From Baylisascaris procyonis (Eukaryota > Nematoda > Chromadorea > Rhabditida > Ascarididae): a stretch of 64,000 bases of DNA. The position numbers and the translations under genes are program-made. Shown here piece after piece: positions 15,191 to 24,957 of the stretch. The stretch is from contig JAZARR010000185.1 of assembly GCA_037389465.1 (NCBI GenBank), positions 1,798,001-1,862,000 on the forward strand, written 5' to 3'. The notes beneath the pieces are model-generated. The model did no database searches, was not told the origin of the DNA, and saw nothing but the letters and a program-made list of their open reading frames with translations. The first letter of the stretch is position 1. Each line of letters opens with the position of its first letter.

Positions 15191-17680
15191 CAAGCAAGTT
15201 CAATAGTATTTGTTAATTCATAATTTTCAGCACACAATATTAAACAATGAAAGATTCAACAGAAAATTTCTTAGAAGTTACCTGAAAGTCTTTCAAATGA
15301 AGATGGCATCGACTTCTGCAAGAGGAAAAAACGGTAAGGAAGCCATATTTATTCAGCTATTGCATACGAGCGATTTCATGGCATATACAAGCACTATTTA
15401 GATAGGGTGAAGGCGGAAATCGCATTGCAATATTGTACTCAAAATATGCCCTCATTCGGGGCATCTTATTTTGTTCGCTAATATGACGCCAAATATAAAA
15501 TTTTGGGAACATTTTTTAAAATGATATTATAAATAATTCATCAGTTTCGCCTACCTTTAGAGTTTCATTATGCTTCACTATGTTCAGTGACGGCCACCCA
15601 TCGTAAAAACGCAAAAATATTTCAGCCAATATTATAACTAAGGATTTTCCAAGTCTGACATCAAATAGTGAAAATATTAGTGCTAGACATTTTTACACAA
15701 GCTACACTAATTTTACTAGTAATATGAACAACTCTTAAGAAATTAATTCAAATATTATAAATTGAGATATTCAAGCTAATTTGAATATTTTCGTTTAAAA
15801 AGTTATGCAGTCGGTCGAGGACCATTTCTTTAGAGGCTAATCTGATGTATGATAGAGAGGGAGAGAGAATATTATTATGTGCAGATTTTATTATTGCATC
15901 TATAATCGTGCAGCTGTGCCGCATCATTTTTCCTTGTGTTATATGAGCTAGAGGCTATAGTGTATTGGAGTGAATTATGTTGACTGTTAGTTGCAGCTAA
16001 AACCGTTCGCACGCTGCCATTTGATGAAATATGACTTTATTTGGCGCCATCTCTCTTCATTCGATGGTGTTTATTAATGATAGCACTAAGGTAGAGCCCA
16101 CAACCCGAACGATTCTGTAGATGAGGCAAATAAGTGGCAATAAACGATGCTGAACTCTAAAGTTTGTGCTATAACCTCAGATACGTGAGGGGAAATTGTT
16201 AATTCAATGCAATAGATGCAATAACATATAAATAACTATTAATATCTATCAAGTTTATTTAGCATTTTCAAGGTTTAATTTCAGATATTGAGATTATTAA
16301 CCAGTAGTTTCGATATGACTTAGCTGAGTGCAGATATCCGCCTAAATAAAGAATATTCTGAATAAATAGAGAGCAGTTTATTTTGCATCTTCTAGACGTT
16401 ATGCGATCGAAGAGAGCAATATTTTGCAATGGTTTTTTTTTCGCTCCTGAAGTTTGGTGAGAGTTCATTGATCTAGTAAAATTGAGTGAATAACTTTAAG
16501 GGTTTGAAATCTAGTATGGACCATTGGAGCATACAAACGTTTCAAACCTCTACTTACGATCGGCAAACCCCAAAAGCTTATATTTGGTGTAAACCGTAGA
16601 TATCGATATATGTGCCGAATGTAGCGACCAAAGCATTTATTAGGCTTATAGAAGAAAGCCAACGAATTCGTTGTATATTGTCATGATTGAAGATCGCTAT
16701 ACTATAGCACCGATCAAGAACTAATGCAATCTAAGGGAGTAATCGTGGATCCAATACTTGCACCATATTGCATATAGCATACAATAGCATTTCTTTGAAA
16801 GTGCTTTATGCATTTGCCCAAATTAATATATGCAAAGCGTAGTAGGACCGACGACTCAAGAGCGATCGAATCTGGCAGTCGCGAAGACGATTGCTGATCA
16901 TTCGCACCATTCGCATTTCCATAATTAAAACTCATTTCAATCTACAAACATAAAAGAGTTATGGACAACACAAATGTGGCAAAAAAATTTCCACACCTTT
17001 TACTTGAATATTGTGCTTATTTCATTAATTATTTATAATATATGAAATCGGTCGATCTCTGAGCGAAATGACAGTGCAAATATTGCTTCCAATCATCTCT
17101 TAAATTTTTTTTCGTATATGTAATTTATGTATTTCATTTATAGAAAGTATGCTATCGACATAAAATGACGTCATACCAAATTTTAGGAAGTGAGTTGTAT
17201 AAATGATAATAAATCATAGCATATTATCAGAAACAATTCAATGAATCCTTCGATACAGTTAAAAACTTTGCCTAAAATGAGGAAAGTTTTCCGACCATAA
17301 GAGTGAATTTGAAAAGTGATCAAAAGGGAATGTTTACGTAAACTTTTGCACAGTAGAGCAAACTCGATACGATTTTTGATGCTATTGAGTGCAGCAATCA
17401 ACAAAAGTGTTATTTACGATATTTACGGTGTTTTTTGATGAATATAAACTTTTGTTATTTATTTTTTCCTTTCCTCCAAGATAGAATAACACTTTCAATT
17501 CGTTGCAAACTTTTTTTTAAAAGTAAATTTTGGAAGGCATAAAAAATCCGAAATTCTTTATGAATGATCAAAAAAGTTTTATGTGATTTCATCAAGTTAT
17601 TTGGTTGGCTGATGAATCATAAATATTGTGGCAAACTGTTTTGACTTACCAATTGAGAAGTGCAATCGGCATTAGGTGAA

Positions 17681-17732
17681 TTTTTATCTGGCATGGTGGA
17701 AGCTAACTGATTTTTATCTGGAAGCTAACTGA
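17681..17732. repeat. short tandem duplication
   Basis: TTTTTATCTGG plus GGAAGCTAACTGA is present twice (17681-17710 and 17711-17732). The second copy lacks a short internal segment. Confidence 0.8.
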
Positions 17733-18055
17733 AGAGTCATAAAGGTTGTCTGCTGATCCGGACTTTCCAGAGCAGTTAAAGATTACGATCAAGAAAAAAA
17801 GCAAAAACTGAGGACAGTTTTATCTCAGTCACCATATATGGGTATTTTGGATGAAACAGCTAATGGATTCTAGTTGCAATAGTTTTCTTCAGGTAGATAG
17901 AACATAATGAGATTAAGGTACACAATTACTTTAAGCAGTGATCGCTGTGTAGCAAATGCGGAACGTTAGCGGCAAAACAAGACGAATTTTTATAATTGAT
18001 GGTTAAACGAAGACACAACTAACCGAAAGTTGAATCGATCAGCCAGCAAAATCGA

Positions 18056-18215
18056 AGTGACGTCGAATGGAATCGAATTGCCCGGCGAAAAAATATCGAC
18101 GTGACTAATCAGTGAATATCGAAGTCGATCGGCGAACAAATATCGAAACTTAGTGAATAAGTTTTGAAGTCGATTGCCGGAAGAGTAACGAAGTCAGTGA
18201 ATAAAATGTCGAATT
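18056..18215. repeat. 41-55 bp degenerate minisatellite
   Basis: Units begin at 18056, 18111, 18152 and 18196 with AGTGA followed by ATATCGAAGTCGA-like cores. A 68-codon minus-strand frame (18315-18109) runs across three units, but this is most likely a by-product of repetition. Confidence 0.6.
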
Positions 18216-18659
18216 CGAGGAGAGCTAATATGGAGGCAAACGAATGAATGTCTCGAAATCGGGAGAAGACAGAGAGACGAATTAGGTCTAACTGTCCATA
18301 GCCGCCATTAACCACAACTCACTATCGTAACTCCACTCGCAACTACTTTCATAATCTATTGCACGCTTTTACATAGTTGAGCTCTCCCCTTTTTGGCTTA
18401 CTTGGTTCGTTCATTTGGATACCATATTCTTTGTTAGGAAGTAAGATAATACATCATTTTTGGAGGTGTGAGAGTTGCTAAGAATCATCATTGTTTCGCG
18501 ATGATTCTCTGCATTTTCAATGGCACCTTTGTCAAGTAGCGTCTTCGTTGATTCTTTATGCCGCCATGAATCATCATTCCACCACGATGAATCGCGACAC
18601 GCTAGTAGATCAGATGGTGGCTGATGATGCCAACAAAAAAACCACCCGCTAACAATTCG

Positions 18660-18669
18660 TATAAAAGGG
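18660..18669 (+). promoter_or_regulatory. TATA box, probably for the TIL cluster transcript
   Basis: TATAAAAGGG is a near-ideal TATA element on the plus strand, 560 bases before the TIL-1 start codon. Together with the acceptor at 19200 it fits a pre-mRNA whose first ~500 bases form an outron removed by trans-splicing. Alternatively it drives the 77-codon frame at 18737-18970. Confidence 0.4.
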
Positions 18670-18736
18670 ACTTATTTGTTATTTCCCATTCATTCGGTTG
18701 CGTTGTGGGGCAGTAGGTTGTCTTAACTAGGAGGGA

Positions 18737-18970
18737 GTGATTGACCGAAGAAATGAGGAGATGATGTGGTGTGTGGTTTATTCCATTCTAGTAGGTCTCT
18801 CAGATAGGAGTCCTATTCGCTGCTTTGCTTTTTCTGCAATGTGTTCTCGTGGACTATGTGTCTTTTGGCTTCTCCTTTATGATTTTCCCGGAGAAGGGTC
18901 AGGTTCTGTCAAGCCAGTTTCACCGTTGCCAAACCACCTGTCCAGAATCCCTCCTCCGACAGTACAGTGA
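18737..18970 (+). CDS. doubtful 77-codon frame in the TIL-1 leader region
   Basis: A complete ATG-to-TGA frame lies just downstream of the TATA box in a GC-richer stretch. It has hydrophobic runs (MMWCVVYSILVGL and GLCVFWLLLYDF) and a Pro/Ser-rich tail. A second plus frame overlaps it, from an acceptor-like CTCTCAG ending at 18803 to the stop at 19086. That frame reads IGVLFAALLFLQCVLV, which resembles a signal peptide, then a stretch rich in cysteine. No family was recognised. One of these may be a real small secreted product, or both may be chance frames in an outron. Confidence 0.2.
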   Translation: MIDRRNEEMMWCVVYSILVGLSDRSPIRCFAFSAMCSRGLCVFWLLLYDFPGEGSGSVKPVSPLPNHLSRIPPPTVQ

Positions 18971-19189
18971 TATTCACTGCCACTTTTGTTGCATCGGTTT
19001 CGGAAATGTTCATCTGTCAGATCGATTGAGTAGAGAATCGTGTTGGAGAATTTGTGCTGCCATTTGTTCAATTTCTTGGCCGTTCTGAACGGATGAGTAA
19101 ATGAGTGCTCAAAATTTATGACTATTCGAAGCGCTCTAATCTTGTGCTGACTAAAGAGTTCTAAGCGTGAACCCATTATGTGATACTTA

Positions 19190-19200
19190 TTCTATTTTAG
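19190..19200 (+). promoter_or_regulatory. candidate spliced-leader acceptor before TIL-1
   Basis: TTCTATTTTAG matches the nematode 3' splice consensus and is followed by a 19-base leader to ATG 19220. No matching upstream donor or coding exon was identified, so trans-splicing is the simplest reading. A cis-spliced 5' UTR intron is the alternative. Confidence 0.45.
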
Positions 19201-19219
19201 GGTAGCAGAGGCGTCCACG

Positions 19220-21077
19220 ATGTGGATATTCGTTTTCGTGGTGAGCTGATCGTTTTTTCTTGATGCGATTTTCCATTTTTTATTTTTATTATCTTTATTT
19301 TTTATTTTTTGAGAATATTCTGCGCTCTTCTTACAGAAGGAAGTATCGCTGTCAAGTTTTGGGATTTGATGATGCTCTTGTTAAGGAGTGTAATTTTGTT
19401 GCCCTATCGAGACCTGAGGACGTCACTGATTGCATGTAGGCGAATAGTTGTTATTGTACGGAAAAAAGGCTCTAGTACGCGCATCAGATTCCCTTCTTTA
19501 TTGTTTTCATTGTTTGCAAATTATTCCGCATCTGTAGCTCTGTTATTAACTATCATCTCGAAAAGAATTCTTGCCAATTTCGACTGCAAATTTCGCATTG
19601 TTGAAATGGAAACCGCAATATAAAGTCATGTTTTTATTGAATAGCAGTAAAAGCGGGCATGATGTGCTGTTGCGTGAACCATATATTGAGACCAAAGACG
19701 GGATCCCTTCTATATCGAGAATGATTCGCCGACCTTGCAGAAGAAAAGGAATCTCGAACTCCAGCTGTCCACCATGCAAGGGGATTGCTGTCTTTTCTTT
19801 TATGTGTTCTTTTCTGTAAGGGAGATGCGAGCATATAATTTTTGAATCACTCTCCATCTGCGAAGGGGAATCGGCCAGAGGCATGCCGTACTGTAAAGCT
19901 TTTTTTCTAGCTGACAACGATGGTGGCGCATATCAGCGCACAAAAGTCACAGACCGGAATGGACGCCACGGGACGCCCCGTGCAGAGTGTTGTATTTTGC
20001 ATACAGAATACCACTTTCACGGAATGCTCAGGCTGTGAGCGAAAATGCGAAGATGTCGAACCGGTAGGTGTTTATACGAACCAAATTATACGTTGAGACA
20101 GATAGTAGAGCTTGAATCTTATGTTGAATTGCAATGAGGCGAATCTGCAGCCTTCCTAGCGTGCGTGACAAAAACGGTCGCCTATGATATGTTAACTCAT
20201 TTATGCTAACCATTATGCGAATGAGAGCGTCAAATTTCACTGTAGATGGTCCAACCAAATATTCGTATCATCATGGTTGACGCTTTATCACTTCGTGGAG
20301 GCCTTTTCGAATTCACATCGAAGTCTACCCATTAGTGAAGCTCCATTATGCAATGGTCACTTGCATAAAACCTAATAACTGCCACTTTCGTGATAAATAT
20401 GGCTTTTGACCTCGACAGCGAAATTTTTCATACTCGGAGGTAGGTGTGCTCGAAAAGAAGGTTCGGAAGATGTGAATAGGTATGCTTTCACACATCTTTT
20501 TTAATTCTGCGGTTTAATGGGATAGCGAGAATATTTGCTCCTGAATTGCTGAGAAATTCGGCCACATTTGCATGTGCAAAAAAATTCTGCCTTAGCTCCA
20601 ACTACTTTTTTTTAAATTTTTTAGAGTGCAACATGTTGCTTCGAAACCATGTTTTATCGATATGGTACATTTGAAATTTTCCAATATTCTTTAGAATGGT
20701 CGAACACTTTTTGGTTGTCTGACCTAAGTAATCTATTCGATAAATATTACTTTGCAAGGAGTTATGAAAGTCTTCTTTGAACTTCGTGCATCAAGGATGG
20801 CGGCCTTATTGATTGAGTTCGTTTCCTATTTCATTTTCATGATACAATTTAAATCAAATTTTTTGCAAACTTCCAAAATTTCTTGAATTCTGAGTTGATG
20901 TTTTTTCTCTTTCAAAAACATTTACTTTACATTCGAGAGTTGCGAGTCGACAGAAATAAGTTTCAGACAGTCTGTCCATCGGTTTGTGGACCACCAGCGT
21001 GCCAATGCTCATCTGGATATCGTCGTAATAAGGACGGGCGTTGTGTGAGACCACAAGATTGTTCTAACCCTGGTTAG
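19220..21077 (+). CDS. secreted TIL-domain serine protease inhibitor, 3 exons (TIL-1)
   Basis: Exons 19220-19240, 19911-20063 and 20967-21077 (TAG), all joined in phase 0, give 94 residues. Exon 1 encodes only MWIFVFV. Exon 2 adds LTTMVAHISAQKS, completing a classic signal peptide with likely cleavage after ISA. The mature part is one TIL domain of ten cysteines, split across the last intron: FC, EC, GC, KC in exon 2 and VC, VC, AC, QC, RC, DC in exon 3. In the Ascaris trypsin inhibitor the reactive bond lies between cysteines 5 and 6. Here that loop is C-P-S-V-C, so the predicted P1 is Ser and P1' Val, not trypsin-like. Donors are GTG/GTGAGC and CCG/GTAGGT; acceptors are TTTCTAG and GTTTCAG. 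A TTCTATTTTAG acceptor ends at 19200, 19 bases before ATG, suggesting spliced-leader addition. Joining the first exon is inference, but both phase and signal peptide support it. Confidence 0.85.
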
Positions 21078-21509
21078 CTTTGAGATGCCAACGTTCTTTC
21101 GAAGGTTGAGAGAGAAAAAAGCCATCGTGAAAAGCAGTTTCACATGAATATTGCGTTATTTGTACCAGCTAAATAATGCAGCATAGCTGTGGTCTTTTAA
21201 CTGTGCACTTTGCAAATTTTCGACTAGCCCACGATGGCGGACATTGTGTCTAGAATTTTCTGACATGGTACTTTAATTATTAATGTTGGAATTGCTTTCG
21301 GACGATAAATTATGCAATATTTTGATACTTATTCACATCCACATTCTATCTTCTCCTTCTAGAGATATTCACTAGGGCAATTGCAACATTTCGCCAGGAA
21401 AGAACTGTGCACCATATCTGCACTCGGCGGTTAAAAATCAGTTTGAATGACTTGAAACGATAAAAAATGTTCATTTATTTTCTTGTACATGGCAGAGTTG
21501 CAGAAAATT

Positions 21510-21515
21510 AATAAA
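21510..21515 (+). terminator. candidate polyadenylation signal after TIL-1
   Basis: AATAAA lies 433 bases past the TIL-1 stop and 65 bases before the TIL-2 terminal exon. It would allow TIL-1 to end before the next unit. Motif match only. Confidence 0.3.
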
Positions 21516-21579
21516 GATGTTAAGAATTATGCATACGTTCATTAAGATGAATGATTGTATGGATATGATGCGATTTCAG

Positions 21580-21779
21580 GTCCGAGATGCCGCGAAAACG
21601 AGGTATATCGAGAATGTCGTACCTGTGAGGGGACGTGCAAAAACCCAAATCCAATTTGCACGAAAATTTGTCGACCAGCCGGGTGTGAGTGTCCAGCGAA
21701 TCGAGGCTTCGTGCGTGGCAACAGGGACAATTGCATTCCAAAATCGGATTGTCCGAGAAGTAATTCATTAATTCAATAA
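21580..21779 (+). CDS. terminal exon of a second TIL-domain protease inhibitor (TIL-2), partial
   Basis: After the acceptor GCGATTTCAG the exon encodes 65 residues and a TAA stop. It carries a whole ten-cysteine TIL domain: RC, EC, TC, TC, IC, IC, GC, EC, NC, DC. Segments such as CEGTC, GCEC and GFVRG closely follow the Ascaris trypsin inhibitor. The loop between cysteines 5 and 6 is C-T-K-I-C, giving predicted P1 Lys and P1' Ile, which fits trypsin-like targets. The exon starts two bases into a codon, so an upstream exon with a signal peptide ending in phase 1 is needed. I could not find a convincing one between 21078 and 21579, so the gene is partial here. TIL-1 exons end in phase 0 and cannot supply it. 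The in-frame ATG at 21555 precedes the acceptor and gives no signal peptide. Confidence 0.82.
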
Positions 21780-22346
21780 TAGAATCCTCTAGAATGTTTT
21801 GACTACTAAGTGTGGAGCTGTGGAATTTAGGTATTTATGAATATGGGAATGATATTTAATTGCCGATGCATTTTATGGTTGAAAAGTTTATTTCATCACT
21901 GTAAATAATTATATAATTATGCATAAATGACCATCATCTTAGCTTTGCGATTTACTCGAATAGTTCTTAGAAACATTTTACTCTCAGGATATTCTCTTTG
22001 ATTTTTGCTGCTCTCTCTCTAATCAGTGCGAAATTTTGGTTGAATTTATTTAGATTTGCTGCAATTCGAAGCACACAACTTCACCTTCCCTTTATTATTT
22101 AACCATAGCCATTGTCAAGCAATCAGTAAGAATTTATACAGTCACACTTATTTGAATTAAACATTCGAGCAGTATTTTCATCAGAATTTAGCAGGAAGTT
22201 AATCGTTAGAGATTAGGAATTAATAACTTTTATTTAGGTATGGGTAGCATTTATGCATTAAATTTCTAACCTTCTCGATGAGAGAGTTCTAAAATAGCCA
22301 TAGCTATAGTTGAATAATGATAGAAATGAAACGGAGTTATTTTTAG

Positions 22347-22462
22347 CATGTATTGGAGTTCGATGCCCTCGTGGTCAACATTGCATTCTCAAGATAGTGC
22401 AATGTATACGCGCTCCTTGCAATCCTATACCGACTTGTGTTGACGATCGCCAAATGGAATAA
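22347..22462 (+). CDS. terminal exon of a small six-cysteine secreted-type protein, partial
   Basis: After TTATTTTTAG the exon encodes 37 residues and stops at TAA 22460-22462. Cysteine spacing is C-x4-C-x5-C-x6-C-x4-C-x5-C, with the segments CPRGQHC, VQCIRAPC and NPIPTC. This differs from TIL. I recall similar CxxAPCxPxPxC segments in nematode extracellular proteins but cannot name the family. Like the TIL-2 exon it begins two bases into a codon, so it needs an upstream phase-1 exon that I did not find. AATAAA at 22627-22632 could end the transcript. The minus-strand frame over the same bases lacks this regular pattern. Confidence 0.55.
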
Positions 22463-22626
22463 ATAATAGTCTGTCTTCCTTTTGGCGCGTGCTTTGCTAC
22501 CATCTTCCCATTTTCTGCTCTCGGAGAGCCGATTTTTATCGAACTGTGATGCTTTAGATTTAAAGTGAATTAAAATTGCAGTTCGTATGGTACGTTTCCT
22601 TGCAAATGCGTTTGTTGGTTGCATGA

Positions 22627-22632
22627 AATAAA
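22627..22632 (+). terminator. candidate polyadenylation signal of the six-cysteine gene
   Basis: AATAAA 165 bases after the stop at 22462, in an AT-rich context. Motif match only. Confidence 0.4.
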
Positions 22633-22639
22633 GTTTGAT

Positions 22640-24570
22640 ATAACTGTTTGATATAGATGCGTGCGGTACATGATATGGCATGTGGTCGAAGTTTTTTTTT
22701 ATATAGAATACCTGTTTGAATGCAATTTCTACATTATTGTTACATATAGGTAGAAGAGATCGTCATGTTTAATTCACATAGGTGACGAGGCATGAGTCAT
22801 CTCTTATCGATGATTAGTCTTTTCTTCGAATCAACAACGAACATATTATATGGTAGATTATGAAAAAATATTGAGCATAGCTTTAAGTGTGCAGTGTGGT
22901 AATAATAAGATACCATGTTATTGTTGTTAGAACATAGCACCGCTATTAGATGATGTCATAAGGTGACGTCATTACATGAGGAATTCTCGCTGCTTGTCTC
23001 GTCCTTTATGATTACAGAAAACTGAAATAGAAAATATTCGTTCACAAAATTTGTGGGGTATAGTGTTATCAATTCTGCTGACACTGCGACGCATTCGACT
23101 TTAGCACATATCACAAGTTGGCTCTCAGCATTCAAGGAACTGGCTTTATTAAGTCATGCAACTCAACATCCTTTGAGCGAGTTAGTTGGCGAATAGGTGA
23201 GAAAGGCCAACTCTAGATAGCCTCACCTTTGTCCTATCCGAAAAAACAGTTTCATCTTAAAGTGAACGTGACCAGAATCCATATCCCGCTGGACGATATA
23301 ATATCTGAGTAAGCTGCATTGGTATCGTCACGCAGGTTATTTCACTCCCATCTCCATAGCCCTCCTCCGCACATCCCTCCAGGGTTTAGCGCGAAAACTT
23401 CTGCAACATTTCTAGAACGTGCCAAGGCACTAACTATTCTTTGGCCAGTCATTTCCATTCAGAGCTTAATGGTCTATAGACTTGCGTCCTCTTCGATTCT
23501 CGCCCTCTCTTCGAGATGAGAGGGGAGAGGCTGGAGTTATAGATGCCCGAGCTTTCGTGGGTCCTTACTTCCCTGATGCCCTAGTTTTCATGCCCATCGA
23601 GGATGTAGGATGGAGAGTAACTGAAGGAGCAAAGAGATACGCGCAAACGTATGCATGAATTAAGCGATCCAAGATTTCTTCCATTCGGTTGAAAGAGTTT
23701 CGCCCAGTTGGAACAATTTTAATTGATGTGGGCCCTTAGAAAACTTTGGGATAATAAAATACAGTTAGGAAACTTGAAGTAAAGTCTTGTTATTGCAAGA
23801 TATCTCTTTGTGCTCTATTGCATAATATCTTTCAGATAACGAAGAAGTACTCTAAAAATAACACAATCTTTTGTTAGACTTCGCTTTTGCTACAGATTTT
23901 CCATTAGTTTCGTAGCAGCCAAACAACACCTCTAATGAGTTTAATGGACGCAATCTGCCAAAAGAGTTGAGTTAAAAGAAAGAAGACCTCAAACGAAACC
24001 AACATTTTCATGTAAGCTTGTCTCCACAATTGTCGGAAGTTGCTTCTTTATATTGGTATTCGCTGGATCACAATAGGTTTCACTCGTCGAATGGTACTGA
24101 AATTTGTTGCTGACGGATTTTCACAGAAGGATACCAAAGCGATTGGTAAAAGTTAATCGCCAATGTCGTTTCACTCAACTGGTTTTCGATTATTGATCAA
24201 TCAGTGATCATTGATCAGTGGAAAATCAATAACCATTGATCAGTGGAATATTCGGCTACCAGTAATCAAATCTTACAACAATTGAATCAACCGGAAAACA
24301 GGAAAACATTCAATAGAGAATTTTATGTAGTGTTTAACGCTAGATGCTGAACAGCGAAAACCACGAGAATCATTGCTCGGTGTTCGATATTGAGCACTTT
24401 TAACTAAAATATCAATTTATGCCTAGCGCAGAATTATTTAAAAAATCACTTCTATCATTCAAGAAAGGTATTTATATGTGGCAATTCGTAAAAATCATGT
24501 GAATGAGTTCATTGAGCTCGAAATATCTCGTATCATATGTGGATAAAGCATCGATTTAAAATTGAAATAA
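22640..24570. other. intergenic, with one GC-richer open frame
   Basis: Mostly AT-rich. From 23470 to 23658 a plus-strand frame of 62 codons is open, including RGEAGVIDARAFVGPYFPDA and EDVGWRVTEGAKRYAQTYA. The only ATG lies late in the frame. A 7-bp hairpin (CCCTCTC/GAGAGGG) is at 23503-23524. No family was recognised. Confidence 0.25.
24209..24248. repeat. CATTGATCAGTGGAA direct repeat
   Basis: Identical 15-mers at 24209-24223 and 24234-24248, in a stretch dense in TGATCA motifs from 24188. Confidence 0.85.
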
Positions 24571-24573
24571 TGC

Positions 24574-24579
24574 TTTATT
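24574..24579 (-). terminator. candidate polyadenylation signal of the 24.9-26.4 kb gene
   Basis: AATAAA on the minus strand 380 bases after the stop codon at 24958. Motif match only. Confidence 0.25.
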
Positions 24580-24957
24580 ATTGTTTTATAATATTGTAGT
24601 GATCGACGCTGAATAAAATGTTGATAAGGATCTCGCGATCGAAGGAGATTAACTGATAAGGATTGGTAAAAATCGGCCATATGTGATCTAGATAAAATCG
24701 GATGAATTTTTGCAATGAATTTGACGAGTTCATTACCTTCTAAGGTGATATCTAAATAATCGGATATTGTACTGTGACCTGCATCATGTAACTTTGCTCA
24801 TTACTGTGATAATAAAAATATCTTCAAAAAAAAAAATTCAACGCTTTTCATGATTTTCTTCAACTTTCAATGAAATCAATGAAAATATTCTATAATATTT
24901 AATTGTCATTTATATTCATGCAAAGTGAGAAACGATAAAATTTCTTAAAGATTTTTT

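Noticed and set aside
19546..19917. 123-codon minus frame inside TIL-1 intron 1
   Set aside because: It overlaps the start of TIL-1 exon 2 and shows no recognisable motif; kept only as a remote possibility.
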